Counted from the first letter of the stretch, positions 27,682-36,859 are shown. The stretch is 64,000 nucleotides of DNA from Sutcliffiella horikoshii (GCF_021991925.1 NZ_RXZI01000003.1:124001-188000); one strand, 5' to 3'. Numbers and translations are program-made. Notes: generated by a model from the letters alone, not told the origin.

Positions 27682-29475
27682 ATGGAATCTAATACCAAGA
27701 TGCTCGAAATTAAAAGCAGAATATTTGATTTTTTCCTTTCGTCTTCCGATCTAACACAATCTACTTTTCTGACACAATTGCAACTTCTATTGAAAGAGGA
27801 GCTCTGTGCGGAACAGGCAATCGTCACATTGGAAGGAAAACCCGTAGCCCGAAATCTGTCCACTATATGTGAACAGGCTGTATCCTATTCCGCACCCATG
27901 AACATTGGTAGCAATATGGAAAATGTAGTCATACCGCTTTTTGATGAGGCAGATGCCATCGGGAAGATAGATCTGCATTTCCTTTCTCCGCTACCCCTTC
28001 CATTAGATAGCTTCAATCATATTTCAAAAGAGCTTTCAATCATTTTTCAACACTATAATCAATACATACATAAAAGATACATCGAGAAACAATATGAAGA
28101 ATTATATAACATCACATCCAATTTTCATTCTGCTATGAAAGTGGAAAGCATTTTATCAGAAGTCATCAAGTTATTGCAAAAAATGTATGACGACTTTTCC
28201 TATCTACTTTTGCTTACTTCTGATAATGATGATCTTCAGCATCTACCTATTAAAAAATTGGACTTTGATGATACAAACCTATGCGCCATGAATGCCTATG
28301 TGACAGGCGATGTCCAATATGAAAATTCTATTATAGACAGAAGGGCATACATTTATGTTCCCATTAAAGGTGAGCAGGGAGTGTACGGAGTTCTCCAAAT
28401 TATGTCTCTAGATGCCACCACCCTCCCTGAAGCAGAGATAGATTTCATCAAGCTTATAGCAGATGCCACTGGTTCTGCACTGGAAAATACGCATCTTTAT
28501 GAGCAATCCAAACAAGTCATTTCCGATTTGCAGTTGATAAATGAAACCTCCCATCAATTAAATACTAATCTTAGGTTGTCGGAAGTGACCACATTTATGG
28601 TCAAGAAAATCCTAATTTCCTTTAAGGCGAAGGAAGCCGCATTTATTCTATTCAAGGAAAAAGGGGCGGAAGTGTTGCCGGGTTCAACAGACTTCTTCCA
28701 ACAAAAGGACATAAAGAAATACCTAATACATATGGAGGAGTATCTCTACTCCGATGGAGAACCACTTTTTATTGGTGACCTTCGGGTACATGAGCGCTTG
28801 TCGGACCTTCCTTTTTGTTCTTGTATGGTTATTCCGATGCTTGCGCCAAATGGAATCAAAGGAGCATGTGTCCTTACACATCCATTACCTTACTATTTCA
28901 GTTTTGAACAATTTAAGCTATTACAATCACTGATTCACCATTCCACATTGGCCTTTAATAATTCGATGTTGCGAGAGGAATTGGAGCAATATGTGATCAC
29001 TGATTACTTGACAAAGCTTTATTCCCGGAAATATTTGGACGATAAAATAGAAAAGTCCATGAAACATGATTCTTACGGTACGTTCATTCTATTGGATATC
29101 GACGATTTCAAAATTGTTAACGATACATACGGACATCAAGTTGGGGATAAAATTCTTATACAGGTAGCCAATATCATTAAAGCCAATATCAGAGATACGG
29201 ATATCGGGGCAAGATGGGGTGGGGAAGAGCTTGCCATCTATTTGCCGAAAATCGACCTAACCTTGGGGAAGGGCATAGTTACTAGAATCATAGATAAGAT
29301 AAGGGAAGAGACCAACCCGGGGATAACGGTTTCCTGTGGAATATCATGTTGGAGCAAGAATTCAACGGATACCCCGAAAGATCTTTTTCTAAGAGCGGAT
29401 CATGCCTTGTATAAAGCGAAAGATCAAGGTAAGAATCAAATGTGCTTTGAATCACTCGAAAAGTGCAAGAGTTAG
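27682..29475 (+). CDS. dgcP: Diguanylate cyclase with GAF domains (DgcP/YtrP-like)
   Basis: 597 residues from ATG 27682 (AAAAGGTG 7 nt ahead). Two GAF-like sensory regions (~residues 150-280 and ~300-430) precede a GGDEF domain (~435-595: TDYLTKLYSRKYLDD, DIDDFKIVNDTYGHQVGD). The signature loop is RWGGEELAI, so GGEEL in place of GG(D/E)EF. The inhibitory I-site RxxD is present five residues before it (RDTD). Predicted to make cyclic di-GMP. Position near rpsD matches B. subtilis ytrP (dgcP). No membrane helix. Confidence 0.85.
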   Translation: MESNTKMLEIKSRIFDFFLSSSDLTQSTFLTQLQLLLKEELCAEQAIVTLEGKPVARNLSTICEQAVSYSAPMNIGSNMENVVIPLFDEADAIGKIDLHFLSPLPLPLDSFNHISKELSIIFQHYNQYIHKRYIEKQYEELYNITSNFHSAMKVESILSEVIKLLQKMYDDFSYLLLLTSDNDDLQHLPIKKLDFDDTNLCAMNAYVTGDVQYENSIIDRRAYIYVPIKGEQGVYGVLQIMSLDATTLPEAEIDFIKLIADATGSALENTHLYEQSKQVISDLQLINETSHQLNTNLRLSEVTTFMVKKILISFKAKEAAFILFKEKGAEVLPGSTDFFQQKDIKKYLIHMEEYLYSDGEPLFIGDLRVHERLSDLPFCSCMVIPMLAPNGIKGACVLTHPLPYYFSFEQFKLLQSLIHHSTLAFNNSMLREELEQYVITDYLTKLYSRKYLDDKIEKSMKHDSYGTFILLDIDDFKIVNDTYGHQVGDKILIQVANIIKANIRDTDIGARWGGEELAIYLPKIDLTLGKGIVTRIIDKIREETNPGITVSCGISCWSKNSTDTPKDLFLRADHALYKAKDQGKNQMCFESLEKCKS

Positions 29476-29496
29476 TAATTTGAAAAAATAGTGTAA

Positions 29497-29524
29497 CCCC
29501 CTCCTTTAATTGAGAAAAGGGGGG
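29497..29524 (+). terminator. First hairpin after dgcP (no T-run)
   Basis: CCCCCTCCTTT / AAAAGGGGGG stem. Nearly identical in sequence to the terminator at 29735-29769, but without its T-run. Confidence 0.5.
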
Positions 29525-29569
29525 CAGACTGTTGACACACTATAAACTAGTTAGGTTTTCTGTTGGAAG

Positions 29570-29697
29570 AGTTGATCTTCGTTGCAGGAGCTTCGCTTTC
29601 CGCGGGCAGTCCGGAAGCCTCCTCGGGCTACGCCCTGCGGGGTCTTCCATGTCCTTTCCTCCCGCAGGAGTCTACGCTCCTTCCACTGCGATCAACT
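29570..29697 (-). repeat. Fold-back repeat copy 5
   Basis: Outer arms AGTTGATC (29570-29577) / GATCAACT (29690-29697), inner stem CGGAAG / CTTCC around CCTCC...GCGGGGT. Lies between the two near-identical CCCCCTCCTTT hairpins. Confidence 0.8.
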
Positions 29698-29734
29698 TGA
29701 GAATCTCATTATTTTAAGCTTTGTCTACAAACTG

Positions 29735-29769
29735 AACCCCCTCCTTTAAGAGAAAAGGAGGGGTTTTTA
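29735..29769 (+). terminator. Terminator after the repeat copy 5 region
   Basis: AACCCCCTCCTTT / AAAAGGAGGGGTT stem followed by TTTTT. Confidence 0.75.
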
Positions 29770-29788
29770 TGAGGAAACAAAATTTAAA

Positions 29789-29802
29789 AGAAAACGCTTT
29801 CA
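29789..29802. promoter_or_regulatory. cre-like site before megL
   Basis: AGAAAACGCTTTCA, one mismatch (first base) from TGWAARCGYTWWCW, 60-73 bp before the megL ATG. Confidence 0.6.
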
Positions 29803-29861
29803 ATTTTTCTTTGTTTGCCATATGCTAGTAATGGATGGGAAATTGGAAGGGAGAAATTATT

Positions 29862-31049
29862 ATGGAAAAGCAAAATAAGCAGCAGTTTGAGACAGAAGTC
29901 ATTCACCATGGATATGATAGTTCCATTTATCAGGGAAGCTTGGCACCACCAATCTTTCAAACTTCTACCTTTTCCTTTCAAACGGCACAACAAGGGGAAA
30001 ATAGATTTGCCGGAGAAGAAGAAGGTTATATATATTCAAGGCTTGGAAATCCAACAGTGAAAATGCTGGAAGAGCGGATTGCAGCACTTGAAAACGGAGA
30101 GGCGGGTCTTGCATTCGGCTCCGGAATGGCAGCAGTGTCTGCGGTATTGATTGCTTTAACAAGAAGCAATGACCATATTCTTTGCTCCCAAGGGATTTAT
30201 GGCTGTACGTTTGGCTTATTGCAGTTGTTAAAAAGTAAATATGAGGTATCCCATAGCTTTTGTACCATGCAATCAGAGGAGGATATCAGGGCAGCAATCC
30301 AACCGAATACGACCTGCATCTATGTGGAAACGCCCATAAACCCTACGATGGCACTTATCGATCTTGATCTTATCGTAACTATTGCAAAAGAGAAAAATAT
30401 AAAAGTGGTGGTGGATAATACATTCTGCTCCCCTTATCTGCAGAAGCCACTTGATATCGGCTGTGACATTGTTATTCACAGTGCCACCAAATATATCGGA
30501 GGGCATGGGGATGTTATTGCGGGATTAATCGTCGGTTCCAAAGAAATGATCACAGAAATTTCCATGACCACCTTAAAGGATATCGGAGGAGTGATGTCTC
30601 CGTTTGACGCTTGGCTTTTGATCCGTGGATTGAAGACCCTGCATGTCCGTTTAGATCGCCATTGTGATAATGCGGAATACATTTTCGAACAATTAGAAGC
30701 ACATCCAATGGTTGAAAAGGTATATTACCCTGGTGATAAGAAAAGCGAAGCATATTCCATTATGCAAAAGCAGATGAAAAAGGGTGGTGGGCTTATCTCT
30801 TTCACTGTGAAAGGTGGAAAAGAGGAAGCACAAAAGTTACTGAATCAGTTAAAATTGATTAAAATTGCAGTAAGTCTTGGAGACGCCGAAACGTTGATCC
30901 AGCACCCTGCTACCATGACACATGCTGTTGTGCCAAAGGAAAACCGAGAACAGATGGGAATAACAGACGGGCTATTGCGTCTTTCTGTAGGGCTCGAAGG
31001 CAAGGAAGATATTTGGCAGGATTTAAAACAGGCATTGGATAACTTATAG
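29862..31049 (+). CDS. megL: Methionine gamma-lyase / Cys-Met metabolism PLP enzyme
   Basis: 395 residues from ATG 29862 (GGAAGGGAG ahead). Fold-type I PLP enzyme of the cystathionine gamma-synthase/lyase family: YSRLGNPTVKMLEERIAALE near 55, GMAAVSAVLIAL near 90, PLP lysine in SATKYIGGHGD near 210, C-terminal LIQHPATMTH and LRLSVGLE. The N-terminus FETEVIHHGYDSS...GSLAPPIFQTSTF fits methionine gamma-lyase, which cleaves methionine to methanethiol, 2-oxobutyrate and ammonia; cystathionine lyase activity is the alternative. A cre-like site precedes it. Confidence 0.85.
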   Translation: MEKQNKQQFETEVIHHGYDSSIYQGSLAPPIFQTSTFSFQTAQQGENRFAGEEEGYIYSRLGNPTVKMLEERIAALENGEAGLAFGSGMAAVSAVLIALTRSNDHILCSQGIYGCTFGLLQLLKSKYEVSHSFCTMQSEEDIRAAIQPNTTCIYVETPINPTMALIDLDLIVTIAKEKNIKVVVDNTFCSPYLQKPLDIGCDIVIHSATKYIGGHGDVIAGLIVGSKEMITEISMTTLKDIGGVMSPFDAWLLIRGLKTLHVRLDRHCDNAEYIFEQLEAHPMVEKVYYPGDKKSEAYSIMQKQMKKGGGLISFTVKGGKEEAQKLLNQLKLIKIAVSLGDAETLIQHPATMTHAVVPKENREQMGITDGLLRLSVGLEGKEDIWQDLKQALDNL

Positions 31050-31052
31050 AAG

Positions 31053-31083
31053 AAAAAAAAGCGCCAAGTCGGCGCTTTTTTTT
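31053..31083. terminator. Bidirectional terminator megL / ytsP
   Basis: Eight A, GCGCC-AAGTC-GGCGC, eight T. Touches the stop codon of the opposite gene. Confidence 0.85.
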
Positions 31084-31570
31084 ATGCTTCAGCAAGCAAT
31101 ATGGAAACAAACTTCTCTAGGTAATCCTTGTCTACCTCATCAAAACGATCCTTGATAGGACTATCGATATCTAAGACCCCTATCACCTTACCGTCTACCA
31201 CCATCGGTACGACGATTTCTGACTGGGAAGCCGCATCACAGGCGATATGACCTGGAAATGCATGTACATCTGCAACAAGCTGTGTGTCTTTGGTGGAGGC
31301 GGCAGTTCCGCATACTCCACGTCCGAATGGAATCCTTACACATGCAGGCAGACCTTGGAATGGCCCCAATACCAGCATGTCTTGCTTGGTCTCATCGGTA
31401 AGGTAGAAACCTACCCAGTTTATATTGTTTAAGAAGACATTTAATAAGGCAGAAGCATTGGAAAGGTTGGCGATGAAATTAGGCTCATCAGAAATTAGCG
31501 CTTGCAGCTGTTTTAAGACAAGCTCGTAATTTTCTTCTCGCGTTCCTTTGTAGTTTTCGACTTGAAACAT
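31082..31570 (-). CDS. ytsP: Free methionine-(R)-sulfoxide reductase (GAF, YtsP/MsrC)
   Basis: 162 residues, a single GAF domain. Start taken at the second of two adjacent ATGs, as GAGGGG is 6 nt ahead of it. The redox cysteines are in GLPACVRIPFGRGVCG (residues ~82-97) and GHIACDAASQSEI (~115-127), the fRMsr signature. Reduces free methionine R-sulfoxide. Convergent with megL; both concern methionine. Confidence 0.92.
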   Translation of the reverse strand: MFQVENYKGTREENYELVLKQLQALISDEPNFIANLSNASALLNVFLNNINWVGFYLTDETKQDMLVLGPFQGLPACVRIPFGRGVCGTAASTKDTQLVADVHAFPGHIACDAASQSEIVVPMVVDGKVIGVLDIDSPIKDRFDEVDKDYLEKFVSILLAEA

Positions 31571-31654
31571 CATAATCCCCTCGCATTTTCAAAACTTATT
31601 GTGGAAAAACAACTATTTAAGCAGAATACCAATTGAAGTTGTCGACATTTAATA

Positions 31655-31683
31655 AAAGGATATACGTTCATCTTCACGAAATC
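31655..31683 (+). promoter_or_regulatory. Sigma-H-type promoter of refZ
   Basis: AAAGGATAT (31655-31663), 11 bp, then CACGAAATC: close to the sigma-H consensus RNAGGAWWW-N11-RNNGAATWW. Fits the early-sporulation expression known for refZ in B. subtilis. Confidence 0.65.
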
Positions 31684-31723
31684 AATAATTAAGATCTGAA
31701 ATCACCAGAAAGGGTGAATGAAT

Positions 31724-32350
31724 ATGGAAAAGACGAAGCAAAGAATCATTGACGCAGCGATTATTCTATTTAATACAAAAGGCTATGATGGTACCTCGAT
31801 TCGGGAGTTGGCCAAAAAGGCGAATGTAAATGTGGGGCACATATCCTATTATTTTGAAAACAAAGCAGGCCTGCAAGAACATCTTCTTTCAAGCTTCTTT
31901 GATCAATACGTAAACATATTGGAAAATGCTTATAAAAAAATGCCTGCCATTTCAGCAAAAGAGTGTATGTTGGAATGTGTGGAAAAAACCATGAAGTTTC
32001 ATAGGGAGAACCGGCAGCTTGCACGATATGTTTATCGCGAAGTCACTTTGGATACGATGCTTGTCAGAGAGATCATGTCCACTTACCTCACAAAGGAAAA
32101 ATATTACTTCAAAGCCATTCTGGAAAAAGGACATAAATCGAAGGAGTTTGTGGTACATTCCGTGCTACTTGCTGTCATGCAATTAAAGAGCATGATCAGC
32201 ACCCCGTTTCTCCAATCCCAGTATCTTGCGGAAGTCTGGCATATCATGCCTTATGAGACTTCCGCAATTGATCAATATGAGAAGGTAATTGTGCAGTGGT
32301 TGGAGCAGTCTGTTTTTGCGAAACCACAGCTGGAGAAAATAGCGCTTTAG
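31724..32350 (+). CDS. refZ: RefZ (YttP), TetR-type regulator of FtsZ
   Basis: 208 residues from ATG 31724 (AAAGGGTG 7 nt ahead; an ATG two codons upstream is too close). TetR helix-turn-helix at residues ~20-45 (GTSIRELAKKANVNVGHISY). The C-terminal all-helical part fits RefZ, which binds palindromes near the origin and inhibits FtsZ assembly during polar division. Preceded by a sigma-H-like promoter and located before hisJ and ezrA as in B. subtilis. Confidence 0.9.
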   Translation: MEKTKQRIIDAAIILFNTKGYDGTSIRELAKKANVNVGHISYYFENKAGLQEHLLSSFFDQYVNILENAYKKMPAISAKECMLECVEKTMKFHRENRQLARYVYREVTLDTMLVREIMSTYLTKEKYYFKAILEKGHKSKEFVVHSVLLAVMQLKSMISTPFLQSQYLAEVWHIMPYETSAIDQYEKVIVQWLEQSVFAKPQLEKIAL

Positions 32351-32373
32351 CTTCCGTTGATCCGCATCCCCCT

Positions 32374-33180
32374 TCACAGCTTAAATAATTCTTTATCCAT
32401 CCCTTCATATCCTTGCGCCAATCCCTTTGCTGTATGGGCATCTGACCCATAGATTAAGGGGATTTTTCTTTTGTGAGCTTCTTTTGCAATGTGGGCAGGA
32501 GGATAGGAGTCCCCACATAACGGTTTAGCGAAGCCAGCTCCATTGTAATCCAGCTCATACCGCTTTAAGGCAATGGCATCAAGTATAGGGGCTGTATACT
32601 CCATTATAGGAATAGTATGGGGAAACTTTTTCTTGAATTTCTCCACAAGGGTGATATGCCCGATCCGTCTTGGTTTGTATGGCCCTAAATTACTTTCAAT
32701 GGATTTCAAAAGGGTAGAATAGTAACTTTCATAAACGGAGGAAAGACCTCCAAAGATTTCGACCATCCTTTCAAATTCTTCCTCGCTGAAGTCCATGCAG
32801 TAATACTTCGCTTCTTTCTTCAGAAAATGAACAGATAAAATGCTGTCGTCCAAGGAAGGGCCGATTTCACTTAAAAGCTCCCGGGTCTCTTTTTCATACC
32901 CTTCAATATAATCAACTTCAAGCCCGATATTAATGTTGATAGTGGACGCATAATAGGCTTTCAGCTTTTGCAATTCTTCTAAGTAGGAGGGGAGGCTTGC
33001 CCATTCCATAGCACTATCTTTATCAGGTGCAGGATCATGGAACCCTCTAGGTAATGGCGCATGTTCTGTAAAAGAAATCTCTTGGTAGTTCAGCTCCAAA
33101 GCTTGATTTATATACGCTTCTATCTTATCTGTGCTACCATGCGGACAATAGGGAGTATGGACATGTTTGTCGATTATCAA
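32374..33180 (-). CDS. hisJ: Histidinol-phosphatase, PHP family
   Basis: 268 residues. TTG start at 33180 with GGAGGG ahead. PHP metal-binding motifs: DKHVHTPYCPHG at the N-terminus, ISFTEHAPL near 36, IGLEVDYIEG near 85, SVHFL near 115, IGHITLV near 175 and YGSDAHT near 250. Removes phosphate from histidinol phosphate in histidine synthesis. Located away from a his operon, as in B. subtilis, convergent with refZ. Confidence 0.93.
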   Translation of the reverse strand: MIIDKHVHTPYCPHGSTDKIEAYINQALELNYQEISFTEHAPLPRGFHDPAPDKDSAMEWASLPSYLEELQKLKAYYASTININIGLEVDYIEGYEKETRELLSEIGPSLDDSILSVHFLKKEAKYYCMDFSEEEFERMVEIFGGLSSVYESYYSTLLKSIESNLGPYKPRRIGHITLVEKFKKKFPHTIPIMEYTAPILDAIALKRYELDYNGAGFAKPLCGDSYPPAHIAKEAHKRKIPLIYGSDAHTAKGLAQGYEGMDKELFKL

Positions 33181-33280
33181 AAAAAACCCTCCGATACTTG
33201 AAGAAATATGTAAAAAATTTAAAAATATTGCTCAAAAAATGTCGTTTACATGGTATCATAAAAACATTCAAATATAAATA

Positions 33281-33312
33281 AAATGGGGCAGATATACATA
33301 TCGACCCATTTA
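33281..33312. repeat. Imperfect palindrome between hisJ and ezrA
   Basis: AAATGGGGCAGATAT / ATATCGACCCATTT form a near-complete 32-bp inverted repeat between the two divergent genes. Either strand could use it as an operator or hairpin. Confidence 0.4.
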
Positions 33313-33424
33313 CCCATTTTTCTACATACATTCTTCAACGGAAGAATAACTATTTTTTTATTCGAACCTTATTAATATAAACATAGAAGACAGGAACCAC
33401 CATCCGGGTAGAAGGGGACTAGGC

Positions 33425-35116
33425 ATGGAAATAATCATTGGGATTTTAGCACTAGTAGTTATATTTATCAGTGTAAGCTTTTTAAGAAGAAAGAAGATTT
33501 ACGAAGAAGTGGATCGACTGGAAACGTGGAAAGTTTCAATCATGAACAAGCCCGTATCCGAAGAACTTTCCAAAGTGAAAGATTTGAATATGACTGGCCA
33601 AACGGAGGAATTGTTCGAGAACTGGCGCTATCAGTGGGATGATATCTTGTCTACAGAGCTTGTCAGCATCGAGGAGTATCTTTTTGATGCAGAAGACTAT
33701 GTGGACAAATACCGGTTTAAAAAAGCCAAAGAAGTATTGTCGATAGCAGATGACAAATTGCGTGATATCGAAATGAAAATCAAATCCATTTATGATGAAC
33801 TGGATGATTTGATAGGTAGCCAGGCAAAGAGTGTGGAGCAAAACGAAAAGCTGGAAGGAAAGTATGCAGACTTAAAGAAACAGCTTTTAAATCAACGCCA
33901 TCAATACGGAAGTACTACACCTTTATTAGAGAAAGAATTGGAACAAATCGAGCAACTTTTCATTGAATTCAATGGGGCAATATCCAATGGCAACTACTTG
34001 GTTGCCAGAGAATTAATCAATAAAATAGAAATGGAGCTCTCAGGCTTTGAAGTGAAATTGGAGCATATTCCAGGTCTTCTGATAGACTGCCAGTCCGTGA
34101 TTCCAAGTCAGCTTGCAGAAGTGGAAACAGGTTACAATGAAATGTTGGTAGAAGGCTATATCCTAGACCACGTTAATCTTGAGGAGAGCCTAACAGGTCT
34201 ACAAGATAAGATGAAACAGACCTCCAAGCTTCTGATGGAAACGAAAGTTATGGAAGCAAAAGAAGGCATTGAGATTATTAAATCAGAAATGGACGAGCTA
34301 TATGATCAAATTGAGAAGGAAGTCTTAGCAAAGCATTTTGTCGTCAAGGAGCTTCCGGCTGTTGAAGCCATTCTTTCCGCCTTATCTTCCGCTAGTGAAA
34401 AGACAAGACAGGAAACCTATGTGGTACAGGAAAGCTATCAGCTTCAAGAAGAGGACATTCAAACGCAGCGCAAGATTGAAGAATCAATGCTAGCACTTAA
34501 TGATCGTTATGAAAAGCTGAGTGGTCATCTCAAAGACCAGACCATTGCCTTCACAATCCTGAAAGAAGAGCTAGAGGATATTTGTGAACAGATAAATTCT
34601 CTTCAGGGAATTCATCAACAATATATGGATATCTTAATGGCTTTACGAAAAGACGAAATGGCAGCAAGAGATCAGTTGAATGCCTTAAGAAGAATGTTGT
34701 TTGAAGTAAAGCGTTCCATTGAAAAAAGTAATATACCGGGATTGCCAAAAAGCGTCTACCAAGATTTATCTTTAGCTAACGATCAGTTGAAAGCAGTGAT
34801 GGATAAGCTAGAAGAAAAGCCATTGAATATAGTGGATGTAAATGCCATCCTGCAGCAAGCAGTGGCAAGTGTGGAGAAATGCCATGAGGAAGCATTGGAA
34901 ATCCTTGACCATGCTTATTTAGCTGAAAGCGTCATTCAATATGGAAATAGATATCGCAGCAAGCATCCTTCTGTTCATGAAAGCCTGGTAGAGGCAGAGC
35001 AGTTGTTTAGAAACTACGAATATAAGAACGCTTTGGAAGAAGCCGCAACCTCTTTGGAAAAAGTGGAACCTGGCGTCATGAAGAAAATTGAAAAGATTTT
35101 AGAAAAGGAGAGTTAA
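33425..35116 (+). CDS. ezrA: Septation ring formation regulator EzrA
   Basis: 563 residues. One N-terminal membrane helix (IIIGILALVVIFISVSFL, residues ~3-20) followed by ~540 residues of spectrin-like coiled coil inside the cell. The conserved QNR patch appears near the end as IQYGNRYRSKHPSVHE. EzrA keeps FtsZ from assembling at wrong places and links the ring to PBP1. Length equals B. subtilis EzrA (562). Neighbours refZ and, upstream in the window, sftA and murC. Confidence 0.97.
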   Translation: MEIIIGILALVVIFISVSFLRRKKIYEEVDRLETWKVSIMNKPVSEELSKVKDLNMTGQTEELFENWRYQWDDILSTELVSIEEYLFDAEDYVDKYRFKKAKEVLSIADDKLRDIEMKIKSIYDELDDLIGSQAKSVEQNEKLEGKYADLKKQLLNQRHQYGSTTPLLEKELEQIEQLFIEFNGAISNGNYLVARELINKIEMELSGFEVKLEHIPGLLIDCQSVIPSQLAEVETGYNEMLVEGYILDHVNLEESLTGLQDKMKQTSKLLMETKVMEAKEGIEIIKSEMDELYDQIEKEVLAKHFVVKELPAVEAILSALSSASEKTRQETYVVQESYQLQEEDIQTQRKIEESMLALNDRYEKLSGHLKDQTIAFTILKEELEDICEQINSLQGIHQQYMDILMALRKDEMAARDQLNALRRMLFEVKRSIEKSNIPGLPKSVYQDLSLANDQLKAVMDKLEEKPLNIVDVNAILQQAVASVEKCHEEALEILDHAYLAESVIQYGNRYRSKHPSVHESLVEAEQLFRNYEYKNALEEAATSLEKVEPGVMKKIEKILEKES

Positions 35117-35120
35117 GCAG

Positions 35121-35426
35121 GTGAAGTACGTGAAGTACGTACCGTATGCACTCGTTTCCCTTCTCCTTATCTTAGGTGGACTTACCTGGTTCACTGTCAT
35201 CTCATCCCTTCAAGAAAATGGGTCCAAACCAGATTTGTCGGTCAAGCCGCCAGTGGTGGAAGAACTTGTGCATCCAAAAGAAGAACTGCGGGAAGAGAAG
35301 AGTCCTACCCTAAAAACCGATGTTCGTCAAGGCCTTACCAAAGAAATGGTGAAGGGTTGGAATATCGGAAAAGATGGGGTAGGCATCGACCGCCTGCTAT
35401 CTCTTATAGAAGGTCATGATGAATAA
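35121..35426 (+). CDS. Small membrane-anchored hypothetical protein
   Basis: 101 residues. GTG start at 35121; a second GTG three codons later (35130) is 7 nt after AGGTG and is an alternative. One membrane helix at residues ~8-28 (YALVSLLLILGGLTWFTVI), then a soluble Lys/Glu-rich extracellular part. Begins 4 nt after ezrA and shares its terminator, so it is co-transcribed with ezrA. No family recognised. Confidence 0.7.
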   Translation: MKYVKYVPYALVSLLLILGGLTWFTVISSLQENGSKPDLSVKPPVVEELVHPKEELREEKSPTLKTDVRQGLTKEMVKGWNIGKDGVGIDRLLSLIEGHDE

Positions 35427-35433
35427 CATAAGA

Positions 35434-35476
35434 AAACAGCCCGGAAAGTAGATGTATACTTTCCGGGCTGTTTTTT
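35434..35476. terminator. Bidirectional terminator ezrA operon / brnQ
   Basis: AACAGCCCGGAAAGTA / TACTTTCCGGGCTGTT, 16-bp perfect stem, T-run on the right and A-rich on the left. Confidence 0.9.
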
Positions 35477-35499
35477 ATCGTGCATCACTTTACTGCATA

Positions 35500-36831
35500 T
35501 TAAGCAATGCTCTCTTTTGATTGTTTCGTAGTCAATGCACCAATCAACATTCCAATCAGTGCCCCGATGATGGCAGGTATCAACCAGCCAACACCTTCAC
35601 TGTATAATGGTAGGATGCTGAAGATGTCTTGTAGGAAAGTGATGTTGATGTCAGCAATGGCCAAGCCGTCCACAAAGCTCACAATCCCTGTAAATAAAAG
35701 AGCAAACCCATAGACGTAGGATTCATTTCTCCAACGATAGAAGGATAGAAGAATCAATACAATCGCTAAAGGATAAATCATGATCAATACCGGCAATGAG
35801 AACGCAATCAGCTGTTCCAGTCCGACGTTTGAGACGATTAAACTGAAGATACTTAAAATCGCAACAAACACTTTATAGGATACGGATGGCATAATCTTCG
35901 AAAAGAATTTACTTGTCGCAGAAACCAATCCGACAGAGGTAGTCAAGCAAGCAAATGTAATTGCCAGGCCAAGAATGACTGCCCCGATGGATCCAAACAG
36001 ATGATTAGCGGACCCTGAAAGGATTTGGCCACCATTTCCTGCTGCACCGATCGCATCAACACTCGTTGCACCAAGATAGGACAAACCTGCATAAACGATA
36101 GTCAGACCGATAGCAGCAATGAAGCCTGCCTTTAAGCAAAGAGAAGTAATTGTCTTTTTATCGGTTACACCTTTATCTTTTATTGCTGAAATTACAACAA
36201 TTCCGAAAACTAGGGCTGCAATCGTGTCCATCGTCAGATAGCCTTCAAGGAACCCTTTAAAAAATGGGGAACTTTGGTATCCTTCTGATGGAGCCCCGAT
36301 AGTCCCCATTGGTGTGACAATGCTTTTAAAAACAAGAATCCCAATAACCGTCAATAATATAGGGGTAAGAATTTTTCCGATTCGATCCACTAGCTTTGTG
36401 GGATTAAGTGCTAAATAATAGGTTATCGCAAAGAATACAATGGTGAATAGAAATAGCGCCCAACCCTGTGGATTTACTGTTTCAGGCAGGAATGGCGTTG
36501 CCCCTATTTCAAATGCCACGGTCCCCGTACGTGGAATTCCAAAGAATGGCCCGATCGCCAAGTACATGATGATAGTAAAAATAATTCCGAAAATTGGGTT
36601 TACACGATTGGCAAGGGTTTGGAGGTCGCCTCCAGTATAAGCGATTGCCATTACTCCGAGAAGTGGAAGCCCCACCCCGGTTATCAGAAATCCGATGACG
36701 GAGATGCCAACGTTTTCTCCGGCTGCCTGTCCAAGCAACGGAGGGAAGATCATATTTCCTGCTCCTAGGAATAAGGCAAAAAGCATAAGCCCCAATACCA
36801 ATATATCCTTATTTGTATATTTTTTTTGCAT
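35500..36831 (-). CDS. brnQ: Branched-chain amino acid transporter, LIVCS family
   Basis: 443 residues, twelve predicted membrane helices. Starts with the family signature GLMLFALFLGAGNMIFPP. Takes up leucine, isoleucine and valine with sodium or proton. A cre-like site 29-42 bp and a CodY-like box 52-66 bp upstream of the ATG suggest control by carbon and branched-chain amino acid supply. AGGAGGATT lies just before the start. Confidence 0.93.
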   Translation of the reverse strand: MQKKYTNKDILVLGLMLFALFLGAGNMIFPPLLGQAAGENVGISVIGFLITGVGLPLLGVMAIAYTGGDLQTLANRVNPIFGIIFTIIMYLAIGPFFGIPRTGTVAFEIGATPFLPETVNPQGWALFLFTIVFFAITYYLALNPTKLVDRIGKILTPILLTVIGILVFKSIVTPMGTIGAPSEGYQSSPFFKGFLEGYLTMDTIAALVFGIVVISAIKDKGVTDKKTITSLCLKAGFIAAIGLTIVYAGLSYLGATSVDAIGAAGNGGQILSGSANHLFGSIGAVILGLAITFACLTTSVGLVSATSKFFSKIMPSVSYKVFVAILSIFSLIVSNVGLEQLIAFSLPVLIMIYPLAIVLILLSFYRWRNESYVYGFALLFTGIVSFVDGLAIADINITFLQDIFSILPLYSEGVGWLIPAIIGALIGMLIGALTTKQSKESIA

Positions 36832-36859
36832 GAATAATCCTCCTGATGAGAAAATGAAA

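Noticed and set aside
29497-29769. attL/attR pair of an integrated element
   Set aside because: The duplicated hairpins enclose only one intergenic repeat and no integrase or cargo genes.
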